DNA of 43,930 nt from SIG440 sp045591035 (GCA_045591035.1 JAZNSG010000018.1:1-43930); one strand, 5' to 3'; numbered from the stretch's first letter, positions 15,931 through 24,260 are shown. Numbers and translations: made by a program. The notes: a model not told the origin generated them from the sequence alone.

Positions 15931-16361
15931 TGTTATCACCAAAAAGAGTTAAGTTTAGAAGAGTTATGCGTGGTAGAATGAAGGGTAAGGCATCTCGTGG
16001 TAACAAAGTTACTTACGGTGATTTTGGTCTTCAGGCTCAGTCTCCTGCTTGGATTACAAGCAACCAGATTGAGGCTGCCCGTATTGCAATGACTCGTTAT
16101 ACAAAGAGAGGCGGTCAGGTTTGGATTAAGATATTCCCTGACAAGCCCGTAACCGAGAAACCTGCTGAAACTCGTATGGGTAGTGGTAAGGGTTCACCGG
16201 AATACTGGGTAGCAGTTGTTAAGCCCGGTAGAATATTATTTGAAATTGGCGGCGTTAGCGAAGAGGTAGCTCGTGAGGCTATGCGTCTTGCTATGCACAA
16301 GCTTCCACTCAAGTGTAAGTTCGTGAGAAAAGCTGACCAGGAAATGGAAGGTGAAATGTAA
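15930..16361 (+). CDS. rplP: 50S ribosomal protein L16 (uL16)
   Basis: 143 residues. LSPKRVKFRRVMRGRMKG at the start and KIFPDKPVTEKPAETRMG with GSGKGSPEYWVA in the middle. L16 shapes the A-site tRNA binding groove and the 23S rRNA near the peptidyl transferase centre. Overlaps both neighbours by four-base TAATG-type junctions, so rpsC-rplP-rpmC are translationally coupled. Confidence 0.98.
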   Translation: MLSPKRVKFRRVMRGRMKGKASRGNKVTYGDFGLQAQSPAWITSNQIEAARIAMTRYTKRGGQVWIKIFPDKPVTEKPAETRMGSGKGSPEYWVAVVKPGRILFEIGGVSEEVAREAMRLAMHKLPLKCKFVRKADQEMEGEM

Positions 16362-16573
16362 TGAAAATTAATGAAATAAGAGACCTTTCAGTACAGGAAA
16401 TCACAGATAAGATTCAGGACTTAAAAGAAGAACTTTTCAATCTCCGTTTTCAGAACGCAACAAACCAGCTGGACAATCCTATCAGAATTGCCGCTGTGAA
16501 AAAGGATATTGCGAGACTTAAGACAGTTTTGAAAGAACAAGAGCTTGGCCTTAATGCCAACATAAATGCGTAG
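16361..16573 (+). CDS. rpmC: 50S ribosomal protein L29 (uL29)
   Basis: 70 residues, mostly two antiparallel helices: EIRDLSVQEITDKIQDLKEE, then LFNLRFQNATNQLDNPIRI. It contacts L23 at the tunnel exit. Begins in the overlap with rplP and ends 12 bases before rpsQ. Confidence 0.97.
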   Translation: MKINEIRDLSVQEITDKIQDLKEELFNLRFQNATNQLDNPIRIAAVKKDIARLKTVLKEQELGLNANINA

Positions 16574-16585
16574 GAGGTGTAACGG

Positions 16586-16846
16586 ATGGAAGAAAAACGC
16601 AACTACCGTAAAACTCGTGTAGGCGAGGTTGTAAGCGATAAGATGGACAAAACCATCGTTGTTGCTGTAAAAGACAGCGTTAAGCACCCGGTTTATGATA
16701 AGGTTATGAAAAACACTTACAGACTTAAAGCTCATGATGAAAACAATGAGTGCCGTGTAGGTGATAAGGTAAAAGTTATGGAGACCAGAGCTTTGTCAAA
16801 GGACAAGAGATGGAGACTGGTTGAGATAGTTGAAAAGGCTAAATAA
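16586..16846 (+). CDS. rpsQ: 30S ribosomal protein S17 (uS17)
   Basis: 86 residues with an OB-fold: RKTRVGEVVSDKMDKTIVV, KHPVYDKVMKNTYRLKAHDE and the C-terminal TRALSKDKRWRLVEIVEKA. A primary 16S rRNA binder needed early in 30S assembly. The binding site AGGAGGTGTAACGG spans the rpmC stop. Confidence 0.98.
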   Translation: MEEKRNYRKTRVGEVVSDKMDKTIVVAVKDSVKHPVYDKVMKNTYRLKAHDENNECRVGDKVKVMETRALSKDKRWRLVEIVEKAK

Positions 16847-16903
16847 TAAGCCGGCAAACGCATATATTTCGATATTTATCTTAAAAGATAGGAGGAATCC
16901 ATT

Positions 16904-17272
16904 ATGATACAGCAACAGAGTTTGTTGAAGGTTGCGGACAATAGCGGTGCAAAGGAGCTTATGTGCATTCGTGTTCTTGGTGGTTCATACAGACGTTATG
17001 GTAACATCGGTGATGTTATTGTTGCATCAGTAAAGAAAGCCATCCCCGGCGGTGCTGTTAAGAAGGGTGACGTTGTTAAGGCGGTTATCGTTCGCAGTGT
17101 TCAGGGTGTTAAGAGAGCAGATGGTTCAAAGGTTAGATTTGATGAAAACGCAGCAGTTATCATCAAGGACGACAAAACTCCCAGAGGAACCCGTATATTT
17201 GGCCCAATCGCCAGAGAGCTTCGTGAAAAAGAGTACATGAAGATTTTGTCTCTTGCTCCGGAGGTTCTGTAA
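16904..17272 (+). CDS. rplN: 50S ribosomal protein L14 (uL14)
   Basis: 122 residues, full length. IQQQSLLKVADNSGAKELMC at the N-terminus and GTRIFGPIARELREKEYMK near the C-terminus are diagnostic. L14 forms intersubunit bridges and is the site where RsfS blocks subunit joining. A 121-base gap with hairpins follows. Confidence 0.98.
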   Translation: MIQQQSLLKVADNSGAKELMCIRVLGGSYRRYGNIGDVIVASVKKAIPGGAVKKGDVVKAVIVRSVQGVKRADGSKVRFDENAAVIIKDDKTPRGTRIFGPIARELREKEYMKILSLAPEVL

Positions 17273-17393
17273 GAGGATTTTAAACTTCGGGTTTAGGGTT
17301 TTGAGTTTCGGACGAAACGCCCGGATACGCGGAATCTACCCGTTTTGGTAAGGAATTTATAATTTCCGATTAGACTCGAAAGGAGGAAAAGAG
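17273..17393 (+). promoter_or_regulatory. Structured 121-base gap between rplN and rplX
   Basis: GTTTC (17305-17309) pairs with GAAAC (17314-17318), enclosed by CGGG (17288-17291) with CCCG (17320-17323). It contains CGAAACGCCCGG (17313-17324), identical to a block in the S10 leader, and GCGGAATCTAC (17329-17339), identical to a block in the rpsD-rpoA gap. No promoter of clear consensus is seen. Confidence 0.4.
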
Positions 17394-17717
17394 ATGCTTA
17401 AAATGCATGTTAAAACCGGAGACAAGGTAATCGTTCTTTCCGGTAAAGATAAGGGTAAAAAAGGCAAGGTGTTGTCAGTAAACCCTGCAAAGCGCACTGT
17501 TATTGTTGAAGGCGTTTCTATGGCTACAAAGCACAAAAAGCCTCGTCGTATGGGCGAAGCTGGTGGAATTATTAACCAGGAAACTCCAATTTACGCAAGT
17601 AAGGTTATGAACATTTGCGGAAAGTGTGGTGCTCCCACAAGAGTAGGCAGAAAGGTTCTGGAGGACGGAACTCATGTTCGGTACTGCAAGAAGTGCGGAG
17701 AAACATTTGGTGAATAA
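17394..17717 (+). CDS. rplX: 50S ribosomal protein L24 (uL24), zinc-ribbon type
   Basis: 107 residues. KOW motif in VKTGDKVIVLSGKDKGKKGK (6-25), then KPRRMGEAGGII. The C-terminal half carries CGKC (75-78) and CKKC (98-101), four cysteines placed to bind zinc. L24 starts 50S assembly on 23S rRNA. The first of two close ATGs is chosen because AAAGGAGG lies eight bases before it. Confidence 0.97.
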   Translation: MLKMHVKTGDKVIVLSGKDKGKKGKVLSVNPAKRTVIVEGVSMATKHKKPRRMGEAGGIINQETPIYASKVMNICGKCGAPTRVGRKVLEDGTHVRYCKKCGETFGE

Positions 17718-17741
17718 TTACTTGAAAGGAGGTAATCTTTA

Positions 17742-18278
17742 ATGCGACTTGAAGAACGCTATACAAAAGAAATTAAGGACGCTTTGATGAAGAAATTCTC
17801 ATACAAAAGCGTTATGCAGATTCCCAAGCTTGACAAAGTTGTTATAAACATTGGTTTGGGTGAAGCAAAGGAAAATTCCAAAGCTATTGATTATGCTATG
17901 AACGACCTCGCTTTGATTACAGGTCAGAAGCCTGTTGTTACAAAGGCGAAGAAGTCTGTGGCTTCATTTAAAGTCAGAGAGGGAATGAACATCGGTTGTA
18001 AAGTTACTTTGAGAGGTGCGAAGATGTATGAGTTCGTTGACAGACTTTTCAACGCTGCACTCCCCCGTGTTCGTGACTTCAGAGGTATCAACCCCAATTC
18101 CTTCGATGGCAGAGGTAACTATTCACTGGGTATTAAGGAACAGCTTATTTTCCCTGAAATAGATTACGATAAGATTGACAAAATCCGTGGTATGGATATA
18201 ATTTTTGTTACAACAGCTAAAACAGACGAGGAATCTCGTGAACTTCTTACATTGATGGGTGCTCCCTTTTCAAGGTAA
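17742..18278 (+). CDS. rplE: 50S ribosomal protein L5 (uL5)
   Basis: 178 residues. KVVINIGLGEAKENSKAI near residue 32, GQKPVVTKAKKSVASFKVR at about 62-80, and LPRVRDFRGI with FDGRGNYSLGIKEQLIFPE. It binds 5S rRNA with L18 and contacts the P-site tRNA and S13. AAAGGAGG precedes the start. Confidence 0.98.
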   Translation: MRLEERYTKEIKDALMKKFSYKSVMQIPKLDKVVINIGLGEAKENSKAIDYAMNDLALITGQKPVVTKAKKSVASFKVREGMNIGCKVTLRGAKMYEFVDRLFNAALPRVRDFRGINPNSFDGRGNYSLGIKEQLIFPEIDYDKIDKIRGMDIIFVTTAKTDEESRELLTLMGAPFSR

Positions 18279-18338
18279 GCAAGGCTGATAATAAGGATTT
18301 ACCCGTTTAATCTTTAGAAATGGAGGAAATTAAAGATT

Positions 18339-18524
18339 ATGGCAAAAAAAGCTATGATTTTAAAACAGCAGAAAGAACAGAAGTATTCAACACGTGAATA
18401 CAACAGATGTAAAATCTGCGGAAGACCCCATGCGTATTTGCGTAAGTTCGGTATTTGCAGAATCTGCTTCCGCGAACTTGCTTACAAGGGTCAGATCCCC
18501 GGAGTGAAGAAGGCTTCTTGGTAA
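18339..18524 (+). CDS. rpsN: 30S ribosomal protein S14, zinc-binding type Z (uS14)
   Basis: 61 residues. Cysteines C24, C27, C40 and C43 (CKIC and CRIC) form the zinc site that separates this short form from the longer zinc-free S14 induced under zinc limitation in some bacteria. The final GQIPGVKKASW is the conserved ending. It sits in the 30S head. A 128-base gap follows. Confidence 0.98.
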   Translation: MAKKAMILKQQKEQKYSTREYNRCKICGRPHAYLRKFGICRICFRELAYKGQIPGVKKASW

Positions 18525-18652
18525 ACCGTCAAAGGTTTTCTGCTGAGAACAAAATAAAAAATAACTTTAAAAAGGAGAGTCAAGTGGTTAATTAAATTTA
18601 GATACGGATAACCAAACTGACTCACAAAATCCGATAAAAAGGAGGATGAAAT
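18525..18652 (+). promoter_or_regulatory. Gap before rpsH with two-part hairpin
   Basis: GAGTCA (18577-18582) pairs with TGACTC (18618-18623), and TGGTTA (18585-18590) with TAACCA (18609-18614), separated by a small internal loop and capped by an 18-base AT-rich loop. The 5' arm overlaps a spare AAAAAGGAG site followed by a three-codon frame (GTG GTT AAT TAA), so the gap has two ribosome binding sites, only the second serving rpsH. Confidence 0.45.
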
Positions 18653-19051
18653 ATGCACATCACAGATCCGATAGCAGATATGTTAACAAGAATCAGAAAC
18701 GCAAACAATCAGAGACATGCGACAGTTGATATTCCTGCATCAAATATGAAAAAGGCTATTGCTAAGATTTTGCTTGATGAGGGTTATGTAAAGAATGTTG
18801 AATACATCGAAGATAACACTCAGGGCGTAATCCGTGTTACTCTTAAGTATGCTGAAAACAAGCAGAAGGTTTTGACCGGACTTAAGAGAGTTTCAAAGCC
18901 GGGTCTTAGAATTTATGCTTCAAAGGAAGAATTGCCACAGGTTCTCAAAGGTTTGGGTATTGCTATTATTTCCACATCTAAGGGAATAATGACAGACAAG
19001 GAAGCTCGCCGTCAGAATGTAGGCGGAGAAGTTTTGGCATTTATTTGGTAA
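18653..19051 (+). CDS. rpsH: 30S ribosomal protein S8 (uS8)
   Basis: 132 residues. DPIADMLTRIRNANNQRH at the start and STSKGIMTDKEARRQNVGGE near the end. S8 binds the central domain of 16S rRNA; in Escherichia coli it also represses the spc operon through an mRNA mimic of that site. A structured gap lies directly upstream here. AAAAAGGAGG precedes the ATG. Confidence 0.98.
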   Translation: MHITDPIADMLTRIRNANNQRHATVDIPASNMKKAIAKILLDEGYVKNVEYIEDNTQGVIRVTLKYAENKQKVLTGLKRVSKPGLRIYASKEELPQVLKGLGIAIISTSKGIMTDKEARRQNVGGEVLAFIW

Positions 19052-19070
19052 GGAAAGGAGGAAGACAAAA

Positions 19071-19619
19071 ATGTCTCGTATAGGAAAAATGCCTATTACA
19101 ATACCTGCGGGTGTTGATGTTAAAATAGGTGAAAACAACGAAATTACAGTCAAGGGTGCAAAGGGAACCCTCACAGAGACAATGTCTGCTGATATGATTA
19201 TCAGAAAAGAAGGCGACAGCGTTATCGTTGAACGTCCCTCAGATATGAAAGAACATAGAGCTCTTCATGGTCTCACACGCACATTGATTGCGAATATGGT
19301 TATTGGTGTATCAGAAGGATACACAAAGCAGCTTGAAATCAACGGTGTTGGTTACCGTGCTGCAAAACAGGGCAACAAGCTGGTTTTGACCTTGGGTTAT
19401 TCACATCCGGTTGAAATGGAAGAAATCGAGGGCATTAAAATTGATGTTCCTCAGCCTAACCAGATTATAATTTCCGGTTACGACAAGCAGAAGGTTGGTC
19501 AGTTTGCCGCACAGGTAAGAGAAAAGAGACCGCCTGAACCGTACAAGGGTAAAGGTATTAAATATGTTGATGAATACATCAGAAGAAAAGAAGGTAAAAC
19601 AGGTGCTAAGAAGAAGTAA
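19071..19619 (+). CDS. rplF: 50S ribosomal protein L6 (uL6)
   Basis: 182 residues with the duplicated L6 fold. SRIGKMPITIPAGVDVKI opens the first half; YTKQLEINGVGYRAA and IKYVDEYIRRKEGKTGAKKK mark the second. It lies near the GTPase-associated centre. AGGAAAGGAGG is followed by an ATG, 19 bases after rpsH. Confidence 0.98.
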   Translation: MSRIGKMPITIPAGVDVKIGENNEITVKGAKGTLTETMSADMIIRKEGDSVIVERPSDMKEHRALHGLTRTLIANMVIGVSEGYTKQLEINGVGYRAAKQGNKLVLTLGYSHPVEMEEIEGIKIDVPQPNQIIISGYDKQKVGQFAAQVREKRPPEPYKGKGIKYVDEYIRRKEGKTGAKKK

Positions 19620-19709
19620 TAACTTCTGCGAGGTAGCTGCCTGACAAATTCTTCGGATGACTCATCCGCGAACAGATTTTATACTAAACCGCAAGGAGGT
19701 GCGAGTAAA

Positions 19710-20072
19710 ATGATTAAAAAAGCGAATAGCGAAGAAGCTAGACGTGCAAGACATGCAAGAGTACGCAAAAAGATTTCCGGCACAACCGAAACTCCCAGAC
19801 TTTGCGTATACAGAAGTCTTAAAAATATATATGCACAGATTATTGACGATACAACCGGCAAGACTTTAGTTTCAGCATCAACTCTTGACGCTGACCTGAA
19901 AGCGAACTACGGCGGAAACAAGGAAGCAGCAAAGGCTGTTGGCCTGGCTGTTGCAAAGAAAGCTTTAGAGGCAAACATTAAAACAGTTGTTTTTGACAGA
20001 GGCGGATATGTTTACCACGGCAGAGTAGCAGAAGTTGCAGCAGGTGCTCGTGAAGGCGGATTGGAATTCTAA
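19710..20072 (+). CDS. rplR: 50S ribosomal protein L18 (uL18)
   Basis: 120 residues. RRARHARVRKKISGTTETPR, then LCVYRSLKNIYAQIIDD and FDRGGYVYHGRVAEVAAGAR. Binds 5S rRNA in the central protuberance. The 90-base gap before it holds CGGATGA-C-TCATCCG, a perfect 7-bp stem around 19654-19668, with no T run. Confidence 0.98.
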   Translation: MIKKANSEEARRARHARVRKKISGTTETPRLCVYRSLKNIYAQIIDDTTGKTLVSASTLDADLKANYGGNKEAAKAVGLAVAKKALEANIKTVVFDRGGYVYHGRVAEVAAGAREGGLEF

Positions 20073-20153
20073 TTTTCCCTTTGCTGAAAAGTTCAAATTG
20101 TATTAAAGTTTTAAGTATATTGTCAATTACATTGAAAGAGGTGAAAACAAACA

Positions 20154-20684
20154 ATGGCAGAAAGAGTTGAGATAACAAAAAAGCAGGAGCGTATTGATGC
20201 AAGTACGCTTGATATAAAAGAAAAAGTTGTTTCTCTTAATCGTGTATCCAAGACAGTAAAGGGTGGTAGAACAAGCAGATTCAGTGCCCTGGTTGTTGTA
20301 GGTGACGAGAACGGTCATGTTGGCTATGGTATGGGTAAGGCTGCCGAAGTTCCGGACGCTATCCGCAAAGGAATTGACGAAGCTAAGAAGAATATGATTA
20401 CTGTACCGAGAGTAAATACAACTATCCCTCACGACGTTATCGGCGAATATGGTGCCGGCAGAGTTCTTTTGAAACCTGCTGCTGAAGGTACCGGTGTTAT
20501 TGCCGGTGGTGCGGCTCGTGCAGTTTTGGAGCTTGCAGGTATCAGAGACATCAGAACTAAGTGCCTCAGAAGTAATAATCCTAAGAACGTTGTATCCGCA
20601 ACAGTTCAGGCTTTGGCTGCTCTTAAGAGCGCTGAAGAGGTTGCTAAGCTCAGAGGCAAGAAGCCCGAAGAACTTTTGGGCTAA
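20154..20684 (+). CDS. rpsE: 30S ribosomal protein S5 (uS5)
   Basis: 176 residues. N-terminal double-stranded RNA-binding fold with EKVVSLNRVSKTVKGGR and the spectinomycin loop, then a ribosomal S5 domain 2-like fold with TGVIAGGAARAVLELAGI. It affects decoding accuracy and the mRNA entry helicase. AAAGAGGTG precedes the ATG. Confidence 0.98.
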   Translation: MAERVEITKKQERIDASTLDIKEKVVSLNRVSKTVKGGRTSRFSALVVVGDENGHVGYGMGKAAEVPDAIRKGIDEAKKNMITVPRVNTTIPHDVIGEYGAGRVLLKPAAEGTGVIAGGAARAVLELAGIRDIRTKCLRSNNPKNVVSATVQALAALKSAEEVAKLRGKKPEELLG

Positions 20685-20721
20685 TCAAAGATACTACCAA
20701 GAGAGATAGGAGGTTTTTTCC

Positions 20722-20904
20722 TTGGCTAACAAATTAAAGGTAACACTTGTAAAAAGTACAATTGGATGCAAGAAGGACCAGATAGCCACTGTTGAAGCAC
20801 TTGGACTCAGAAAGCTTCATATGTGTGTAGAGAAACCCGACAATCCTCAGATAAGAGGTATGATTTTCAAGGTTTCACATTTGGTTTCAGTTGAAGAAGC
20901 GTAA
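20722..20904 (+). CDS. rpmD: 50S ribosomal protein L30 (uL30)
   Basis: 60 residues from a TTG start, chosen because TAGGAGG lies 9 bases upstream and MANKLKVTLVKS is the normal beginning. STIGCKKDQIATVEALGL is the signature region. It is one of two genes in the cluster with a TTG start (the other is infA), which usually lowers initiation. Confidence 0.97.
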   Translation: MANKLKVTLVKSTIGCKKDQIATVEALGLRKLHMCVEKPDNPQIRGMIFKVSHLVSVEEA

Positions 20905-20955
20905 GATATTCGCTTCACTAAATGATTTTTAAAATACAAAGAGGAGGTGTACTCG

Positions 20956-21393
20956 ATGAAACTTCATGAATTGTCTCCGAGCGAAGGCTCTAAGAAAGAT
21001 AGATTCAGAGTAGGTAGAGGTCACGGAAGTGGTAACGGAAAAACAGCTGGTAAGGGTCACAAGGGTCAGAATGCCCGCAGTGGCGGCGGTGTACGTCCCG
21101 GCTTTGAAGGTGGACAGATGCCTATTTACAGACGACTTCCCAAACGTGGCTTTACCAACATTTTTGCAAAGGAATATGTTTCAGTAAATGTTGAAGCTCT
21201 TAACAAACTGGAAGCCGGTGAAGTTACAGCTGAAATTTTGAAGGAAAACGGCATCATTTCAAAGATTTGTGACGGTGTTGTTATTCTTGGCCGTGGCGAA
21301 GTAGAAAAAGCGTTTACTGTTAAGGCTAAGCGTTTCAGCAAAACAGCGGAAGAAAAGATTATTGCTGCCGGTGGAAAGGTTGAGGTGGTATAA
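20956..21393 (+). CDS. rplO: 50S ribosomal protein L15 (uL15)
   Basis: 145 residues. Start at the ATG nine bases after GAGGAGG; a GTG just before is inside the spacing region. KLHELSPSEGSKK, the glycine-rich RVGRGHGSGNGKTAGKG loop and RRLPKRGFTN are diagnostic. A late 50S assembly protein. Its stop directly abuts the secY ATG (TAAATG), coupling ribosome and translocon synthesis. Confidence 0.98.
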   Translation: MKLHELSPSEGSKKDRFRVGRGHGSGNGKTAGKGHKGQNARSGGGVRPGFEGGQMPIYRRLPKRGFTNIFAKEYVSVNVEALNKLEAGEVTAEILKENGIISKICDGVVILGRGEVEKAFTVKAKRFSKTAEEKIIAAGGKVEVV

Positions 21394-22677
21394 ATGTTGG
21401 AAACAATCAGAAACGCATGGAAGATTAAGGACCTGAGAATAAAAATTCTTTACACCTTAGGTATGATCATAGTTTTCCGTCTTGGTTCCTGCATTCCTGT
21501 TCCCCTTCTTGACCCGACCTTGTTGCAAGAAATATTCAAGAACAATGACAATTCCCTTTTTGGGTTTATTGATATTGTATCAGGTGGCGCATTCCAAAAT
21601 GCAACGGTATTCGCAATGAGTATCACACCATATATCAACGCGTCGATTATTATGCAGCTTTTGTGTGTTGCTATTCCTGCACTTGAAAGATTGCAGAAAC
21701 AGGGCGAAGATGGCAGAAAAAAGATAGCACAGATTCAAAGACTGGGCACAGTTGTCTTAGCTTTAATCCAAGCGACAGGTCTTTATTTCTTGCTTAAGTC
21801 CTGGGGCGCTGTTACTATGACAGGTTTCTGGGCAGGATTGGTAATAGTTATTACATTCTCTGCAGGTACTGCGTTCCTTATGTGGCTTGGTGAGCAGATT
21901 ACCGAGAAGGGTGTTGGTAACGGTATTTCGCTTATAATCTTTGCGGGTATCGTATCCGGTATTCCCTCTATGGGCGTAAGTCTTGTCAACTATATGAGAA
22001 ATGGTGCGATGAACATTGTTGGAGTTGTGGCTCTTTTGATTGTTGCTTTGGCTGTTGTGACATTGGTTGTTATGATGAACGAAGCAGAGAGAAGAATTCC
22101 GGTTCAGTACGCAAAGAGAGTTGTGGGAAGAAAAATGTATGGCGGTCAAAGCTCACATATTCCCATTAAAGTTGCAGCTGTTGGTGTTATGCCGATCATT
22201 TTTGCTATGTCAATTATGTCATTCCCGGGAACAATAGCTTCCTTCTGGAATGTGTCGGCTACTTCCGGCGGATTCTGGGGCGGATTCCTCAAGGTGTTCT
22301 CTCCAAATCATTGGATGTACGCAGTGCTGTACTTTATCCTTATAATTTTCTTTACGTATTTCTACAGCGCAATCCAGTTCAATCCTATTGAAATGGCTAA
22401 TAACATGAAAAACAACAGTGGATTTGTTCCTGGTATTCGTCCGGGACGTCCCACTTCGGAATATATAAGCAGAGTTCTTTCCAAGATTACTCTTGCGGGA
22501 GCAATCTTCCTGGGCTTTGTTGCGGTAATTCCGATTTTCATGAACCTTGGACTTAACATCCAGAACTTCTCAATTGGCGGAACATCACTTCTTATCGTTG
22601 TTGGTGTTGCACTTGAGACAGTAAATCAGCTCGAATCTCAGATGCTTATGAGACATTATAAGGGCTTTTTAGATTAA
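21394..22677 (+). CDS. secY: Preprotein translocase subunit SecY
   Basis: 427 residues, ten membrane segments. It forms the protein-conducting channel with SecE and SecG, driven by SecA or the ribosome. The plug region (about 55-75) follows TM1; TM2 has ITPYINASIIMQLL, and the cytosolic loops carry ERLQKQGEDGRKKIAQIQR and IPVQYAKRVVGRKMYGGQ, which bind SecA and ribosome. The C-terminal region has ESQMLMRHYKGFLD. No leader or binding site of its own other than GGTTGAGGTGG inside rplO. The main export route for the S-layer protein and penicillin-binding protein in this window. Confidence 0.98.
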   Translation: MLETIRNAWKIKDLRIKILYTLGMIIVFRLGSCIPVPLLDPTLLQEIFKNNDNSLFGFIDIVSGGAFQNATVFAMSITPYINASIIMQLLCVAIPALERLQKQGEDGRKKIAQIQRLGTVVLALIQATGLYFLLKSWGAVTMTGFWAGLVIVITFSAGTAFLMWLGEQITEKGVGNGISLIIFAGIVSGIPSMGVSLVNYMRNGAMNIVGVVALLIVALAVVTLVVMMNEAERRIPVQYAKRVVGRKMYGGQSSHIPIKVAAVGVMPIIFAMSIMSFPGTIASFWNVSATSGGFWGGFLKVFSPNHWMYAVLYFILIIFFTYFYSAIQFNPIEMANNMKNNSGFVPGIRPGRPTSEYISRVLSKITLAGAIFLGFVAVIPIFMNLGLNIQNFSIGGTSLLIVVGVALETVNQLESQMLMRHYKGFLD

Positions 22678-22850
22678 GATTTTAAAGAGGCGGTTTTGCC
22701 TCGGACTTTGCAGGGGTTGTTTTGTGCGCGTATGCGTTTGAAACACCCCTTGTGGAGTTTTTGTTGCCTTAGAGGAAAATACACTTTCCCAAAGGGTACA
22801 GAATGGAATAAAAACAAACCCAAAATGACAGAAAGGCAGTGTTGGTATAT
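22678..22850 (+). promoter_or_regulatory. Gap between secY and adk with hairpins
   Basis: GAGGC-GGTTTT-GCCTC near 22686-22701, then a long imperfect stem with AGGGGT and ACCCCT arms around 22711-22750, and GGAAA-ATACAC-TTTCC near 22773-22788. None has a convincing T run directly after it, so read-through into adk is likely, though partial termination is possible. Confidence 0.35.
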
Positions 22851-23483
22851 ATGAAACTTATTCTTTTAGCAGCTCCGGGTGCAGGAAAAGGAACACAGGC
22901 AGAGATACTTTCAAAGCATTTTTCAATTCCTACGATTTCAACGGGAGCAATTCTCAGAAAAAACATTGCGGACGAAACACCTTTGGGTGCAATTGCAAAG
23001 AAGTATATTGATGAGGGAAAGTTTGTTCCTGACGATGTGATGATAGATATCGTTCAGGACAGATTGAATGAAGATGACTGCAAAGGAGGATTTATCCTTG
23101 ATGGCTTCCCGAGAACCATTAAACAGGCAGAAGCCTTGGATAGGTCCGATATAGATATAGATAATGTTCTTACAATTGAGGTTGAGGACGAAAATATTAT
23201 TTCAAGACTTTCCGGCAGACTGGAATGTAAGGACTGCGGAAGCACGTACCACAAAGAATATAAAAAACCTAAAAAGTGTGGTATTTGTGATAAATGCGGA
23301 GGTAAGCTTGTCACCCGAGCAGATGATAAGCCGGAAATAATACAGCAAAGGCTCAAAACCTACCACGAGCAAACTGAACCCCTGAAGGAGTTTTATTCCG
23401 AGAGAGGTCTTCTCAGGACTGCAGTAGGGCAGGAAGGGATAGACGATACAACAAAAGAGGTTCTGAAGGCTCTGGAAAACTAA
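22851..23483 (+). CDS. adk: Adenylate kinase, zinc-LID form
   Basis: 210 residues. Converts ATP + AMP to two ADP in the cytosol. P-loop PGAGKGT at 9-15, AMP-binding STGAILR (30-36) and GFPRT (85-89). The LID carries CKDC (126-129) and CGICDKC (143-149), consistent with a structural zinc as in many Gram-positive enzymes. The residue before the P-loop is alanine (LLAAPG) where many have glycine. Start uncertain: the ATG gives the family-normal beginning but lies 14 bases after AGAAAGG; a TTG at 22842 has better spacing and would add three residues. Confidence 0.96.
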   Translation: MKLILLAAPGAGKGTQAEILSKHFSIPTISTGAILRKNIADETPLGAIAKKYIDEGKFVPDDVMIDIVQDRLNEDDCKGGFILDGFPRTIKQAEALDRSDIDIDNVLTIEVEDENIISRLSGRLECKDCGSTYHKEYKKPKKCGICDKCGGKLVTRADDKPEIIQQRLKTYHEQTEPLKEFYSERGLLRTAVGQEGIDDTTKEVLKALEN

Positions 23484-23507
23484 AACCAAAGTTTAGGAAA
23501 GTTCATT

Positions 23508-24260
23508 ATGGTTACAATCAAATCAAAGACAGAAATTGAATATATGAAAGAGGCGGGAAGAGTTACCGGAGAAACCCTTAAACTGTTGGGTTCTTTGGTA
23601 AAGCCCGGCATTTCCACCATTGAGCTTGACCGCGAAGCGGAGAAATATATCAGAAGTCAGGGCTGCACACCAACCTTTAAGGGCTATGGTGGGTTTCCGG
23701 GGAGCGTTTGTATAAGCGTGAATGATGAGGTTATCCACGGTATTCCCGGAAAAAGAACTCTCAAAGATGGCGATATTGTGAGCTTTGATGTGGGAGCGTG
23801 TTTCAAAGGCTATAACGGCGATGCGGCAAGAACTTTTGGAGTAGGAAACATTTCGCCTGAGGCAAAAAGACTGATTGAAGTGACTAAGGAAAGCTTTTTT
23901 GCCGGAATCAGGTTTGCAAAGGAAGGCTATCGCATCAGCGATATTTCAGCGGAAATCCAGAGAGTAGCTGAAGAAAACGGATACAGCGTTCTTCGTGAAT
24001 ATTGTGGTCATGGGATAGGAAAGAATCTCCATGAGGACCCGGAAATTCCAAATTACTTTGAGAATGGGAGAAGGGGCATAAGACTTCGTCCCGGAATGTG
24101 TCTGGCAATCGAACCCATGGTAAATGAGGGCACTAAAGAAATTTTTGTTGGCGATGATGACTGGACAGTTTATACCGAGGACGGGAAACTTTCGGCGCAT
24201 TACGAAAACACAGTGCTAGTTACCAATGGGGAGCCTTGTATTTTAACACTGGTCGATTAA
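23508..24260 (+). CDS. map: Methionine aminopeptidase, type I
   Basis: 250 residues. Removes the initiator methionine from nascent proteins. Pita-bread fold with all ligands seen: H77 (EVIHGIP), D94 (SFDVG), D105 (GDAAR), H168 (GHGIG), E202 (IEPM) and E233 (HYENT), binding two divalent metals. No N-terminal zinc finger or SH3 extension. It follows adk by 24 bases with TTTAGGAAAG as binding site, the usual secY-adk-map order. Confidence 0.97.
   Translation: MVTIKSKTEIEYMKEAGRVTGETLKLLGSLVKPGISTIELDREAEKYIRSQGCTPTFKGYGGFPGSVCISVNDEVIHGIPGKRTLKDGDIVSFDVGACFKGYNGDAARTFGVGNISPEAKRLIEVTKESFFAGIRFAKEGYRISDISAEIQRVAEENGYSVLREYCGHGIGKNLHEDPEIPNYFENGRRGIRLRPGMCLAIEPMVNEGTKEIFVGDDDWTVYTEDGKLSAHYENTVLVTNGEPCILTLVD

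Noticed and set aside
21763..22149. 128-codon antisense frame in secY
   Set aside because: His/Asn/Cys-rich composition typical of an antisense shadow; no binding site.
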